From 9FT-COMBO-53-11 sp035291485 (GTDB lineage Bacteria; Patescibacteriota; WWE3; 9FT-COMBO-53-11), in the NCBI GenBank assembly GCA_035291485.1, contig DATDSA010000039.1, positions 1-26,969 on the forward strand: a stretch of 26,969 nucleotides of DNA, given 5' to 3'. The notes under the pieces are model-generated. The model was not told the DNA's origin and ran no database searches. It saw nothing but the letters and a program-made list of their open reading frames with translations. A program made the translations under genes and the position numbers. This document shows positions 26,610-26,969 of this stretch, piece by piece; the first letter of the stretch is position 1; each line of letters starts with the position of its first letter.

Positions 26610-26897
26610 ATGGTAAAGTCTTCCGGTTTGGTTCGGGCGCACGTCCGGGTTCACGGGAAGGTGCAGAACGTCGGTTTTCGATTCCACACCCACCGCAAGG
26701 CCTCCGCGGCCGGCCTGACCGGTTGGATCAAGAACGCCGATGAAACTCAGGTCGAGATCATGCTTGAGGGCGACAAGAAGAAGATCGAGGATTGTATCGA
26801 GAGCTGCCGGCGAGGGCCGCTGTTCTCCAAGGTGGAGAAAATCGAGGTGGACTGGCAGAAGCCCACCGGAGAGTTTAAGTTTTTTGAGGTTCGTTAA
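26610..26897 (+). CDS. acyP: Acylphosphatase
   Basis: The 95 residues show the acylphosphatase fold signature: HVRVHGKVQNVGFRFHTHRKA with the substrate-binding Arg24, then LTGWIKNADETQVEI with the catalytic Asn42. It hydrolyses acyl phosphates such as acetyl phosphate or 1,3-bisphosphoglycerate. I choose the ATG at 26610 because a -10 box ends 8 nt before it and the usual N-terminus starts a few residues later. A TTG 18 nt upstream would lie in that -10 box. The core is complete. Confidence 0.93.
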   Translation: MVKSSGLVRAHVRVHGKVQNVGFRFHTHRKASAAGLTGWIKNADETQVEIMLEGDKKKIEDCIESCRRGPLFSKVEKIEVDWQKPTGEFKFFEVR

Positions 26898-26940
26898 TCC
26901 TGATTACAAATGAACTGGCGGATTACCCCCACAATTAAAA

Positions 26941-26969
26941 ATGGCTGACTCCAGTCAGGCCTATATTTT
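26941..26969 (+). CDS. Possible start of a further gene, cut by the window edge
   Basis: An ATG at 26941 opens a frame reading MADSSQAYI to the last base. It is only nine codons and has no Shine-Dalgarno; ATTAAAA just upstream is AT-rich. The protein cannot be identified. Confidence 0.25.

Overview
This window reads as a contiguous piece of a small, gene-dense bacterial genome, most likely a Patescibacteria/CPR lineage, with the Microgenomates side as a guess. The case rests on gene content: an unusual class Ia IleRS with HHAW and MHKSW in place of HIGH and KMSKS, a DNA polymerase I without the 5'-nuclease domain, PolX, a LemA protein, GatCAB, and a class II ribonucleotide reductase beside its cobalamin adenosyltransferase. 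TGA is used as an ordinary stop, so this is genetic code 11 and not a UGA-recoding lineage. Taxonomy was inferred without any database search.

Layout. 1-896: end of nrdJ overlapping cobO. 913-1767 (-): a sigma-70 family factor with its own terminator. 1903-5480: ileS, rplU, rpmA. 5533-6120 (-): signal peptidase I. 6215-10753 (-): a cell-surface cluster of a frameshifted membrane acyltransferase, a NodB-fold deacetylase-like protein and a membrane-anchored Ig-domain protein ending in a C39-like peptidase. 10854-12449 (+): GIY-YIG protein, tRNA-Val, Wzx-type flippase. 12478-14468 (-): tRNA-Asp, tRNA-Gly, ROK kinase, tRNA-Thr and an Ig-domain membrane protein. 14571-16881 (+): PolX and LemA. 16912-22068 (+): gatC, gatA, a HEPN-like gene, gatB and polA, almost all overlapping. 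22150-25171 (+): a ClpE-like ATPase, rplS and rnhB. 25314-26897 (+): yraN, a tRNA-Lys/tRNA-Glu array, an unknown 96-residue protein and acylphosphatase.

The most unusual material is around the tRNA genes. tRNA-Gly and tRNA-Asp are each preceded by copies of their own 5' end. Each copy is followed by a short hairpin element and by an inverted, imperfect copy of the same tRNA segment, so it can fold into a long stem; the Gly unit is a perfect 72-bp tandem duplication. An intact tRNA-Lys sits inside the anticodon loop of a second, broken tRNA-Lys. The halves of the broken copy keep a compensated acceptor stem, and both tRNAs are flanked by inverted repeats. A 23-24 bp element, GACG-stem-loop-CTAG, occurs six times. 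Its stem sequence differs between copies but stays paired, while the flanking GACG and CTAG are kept.

Expression signals are also distinctive. Several genes have an extended -10 box (TGnTAAAAT-like) 7-10 nt before the start codon with no Shine-Dalgarno, which points to leaderless mRNAs. Others begin 1-13 nt after the CCA of an upstream tRNA, so tRNA 3' processing would create the mRNA 5' end. A minority, such as the sigma factor, lemA and the gene at 26256, have ordinary Shine-Dalgarno sequences.
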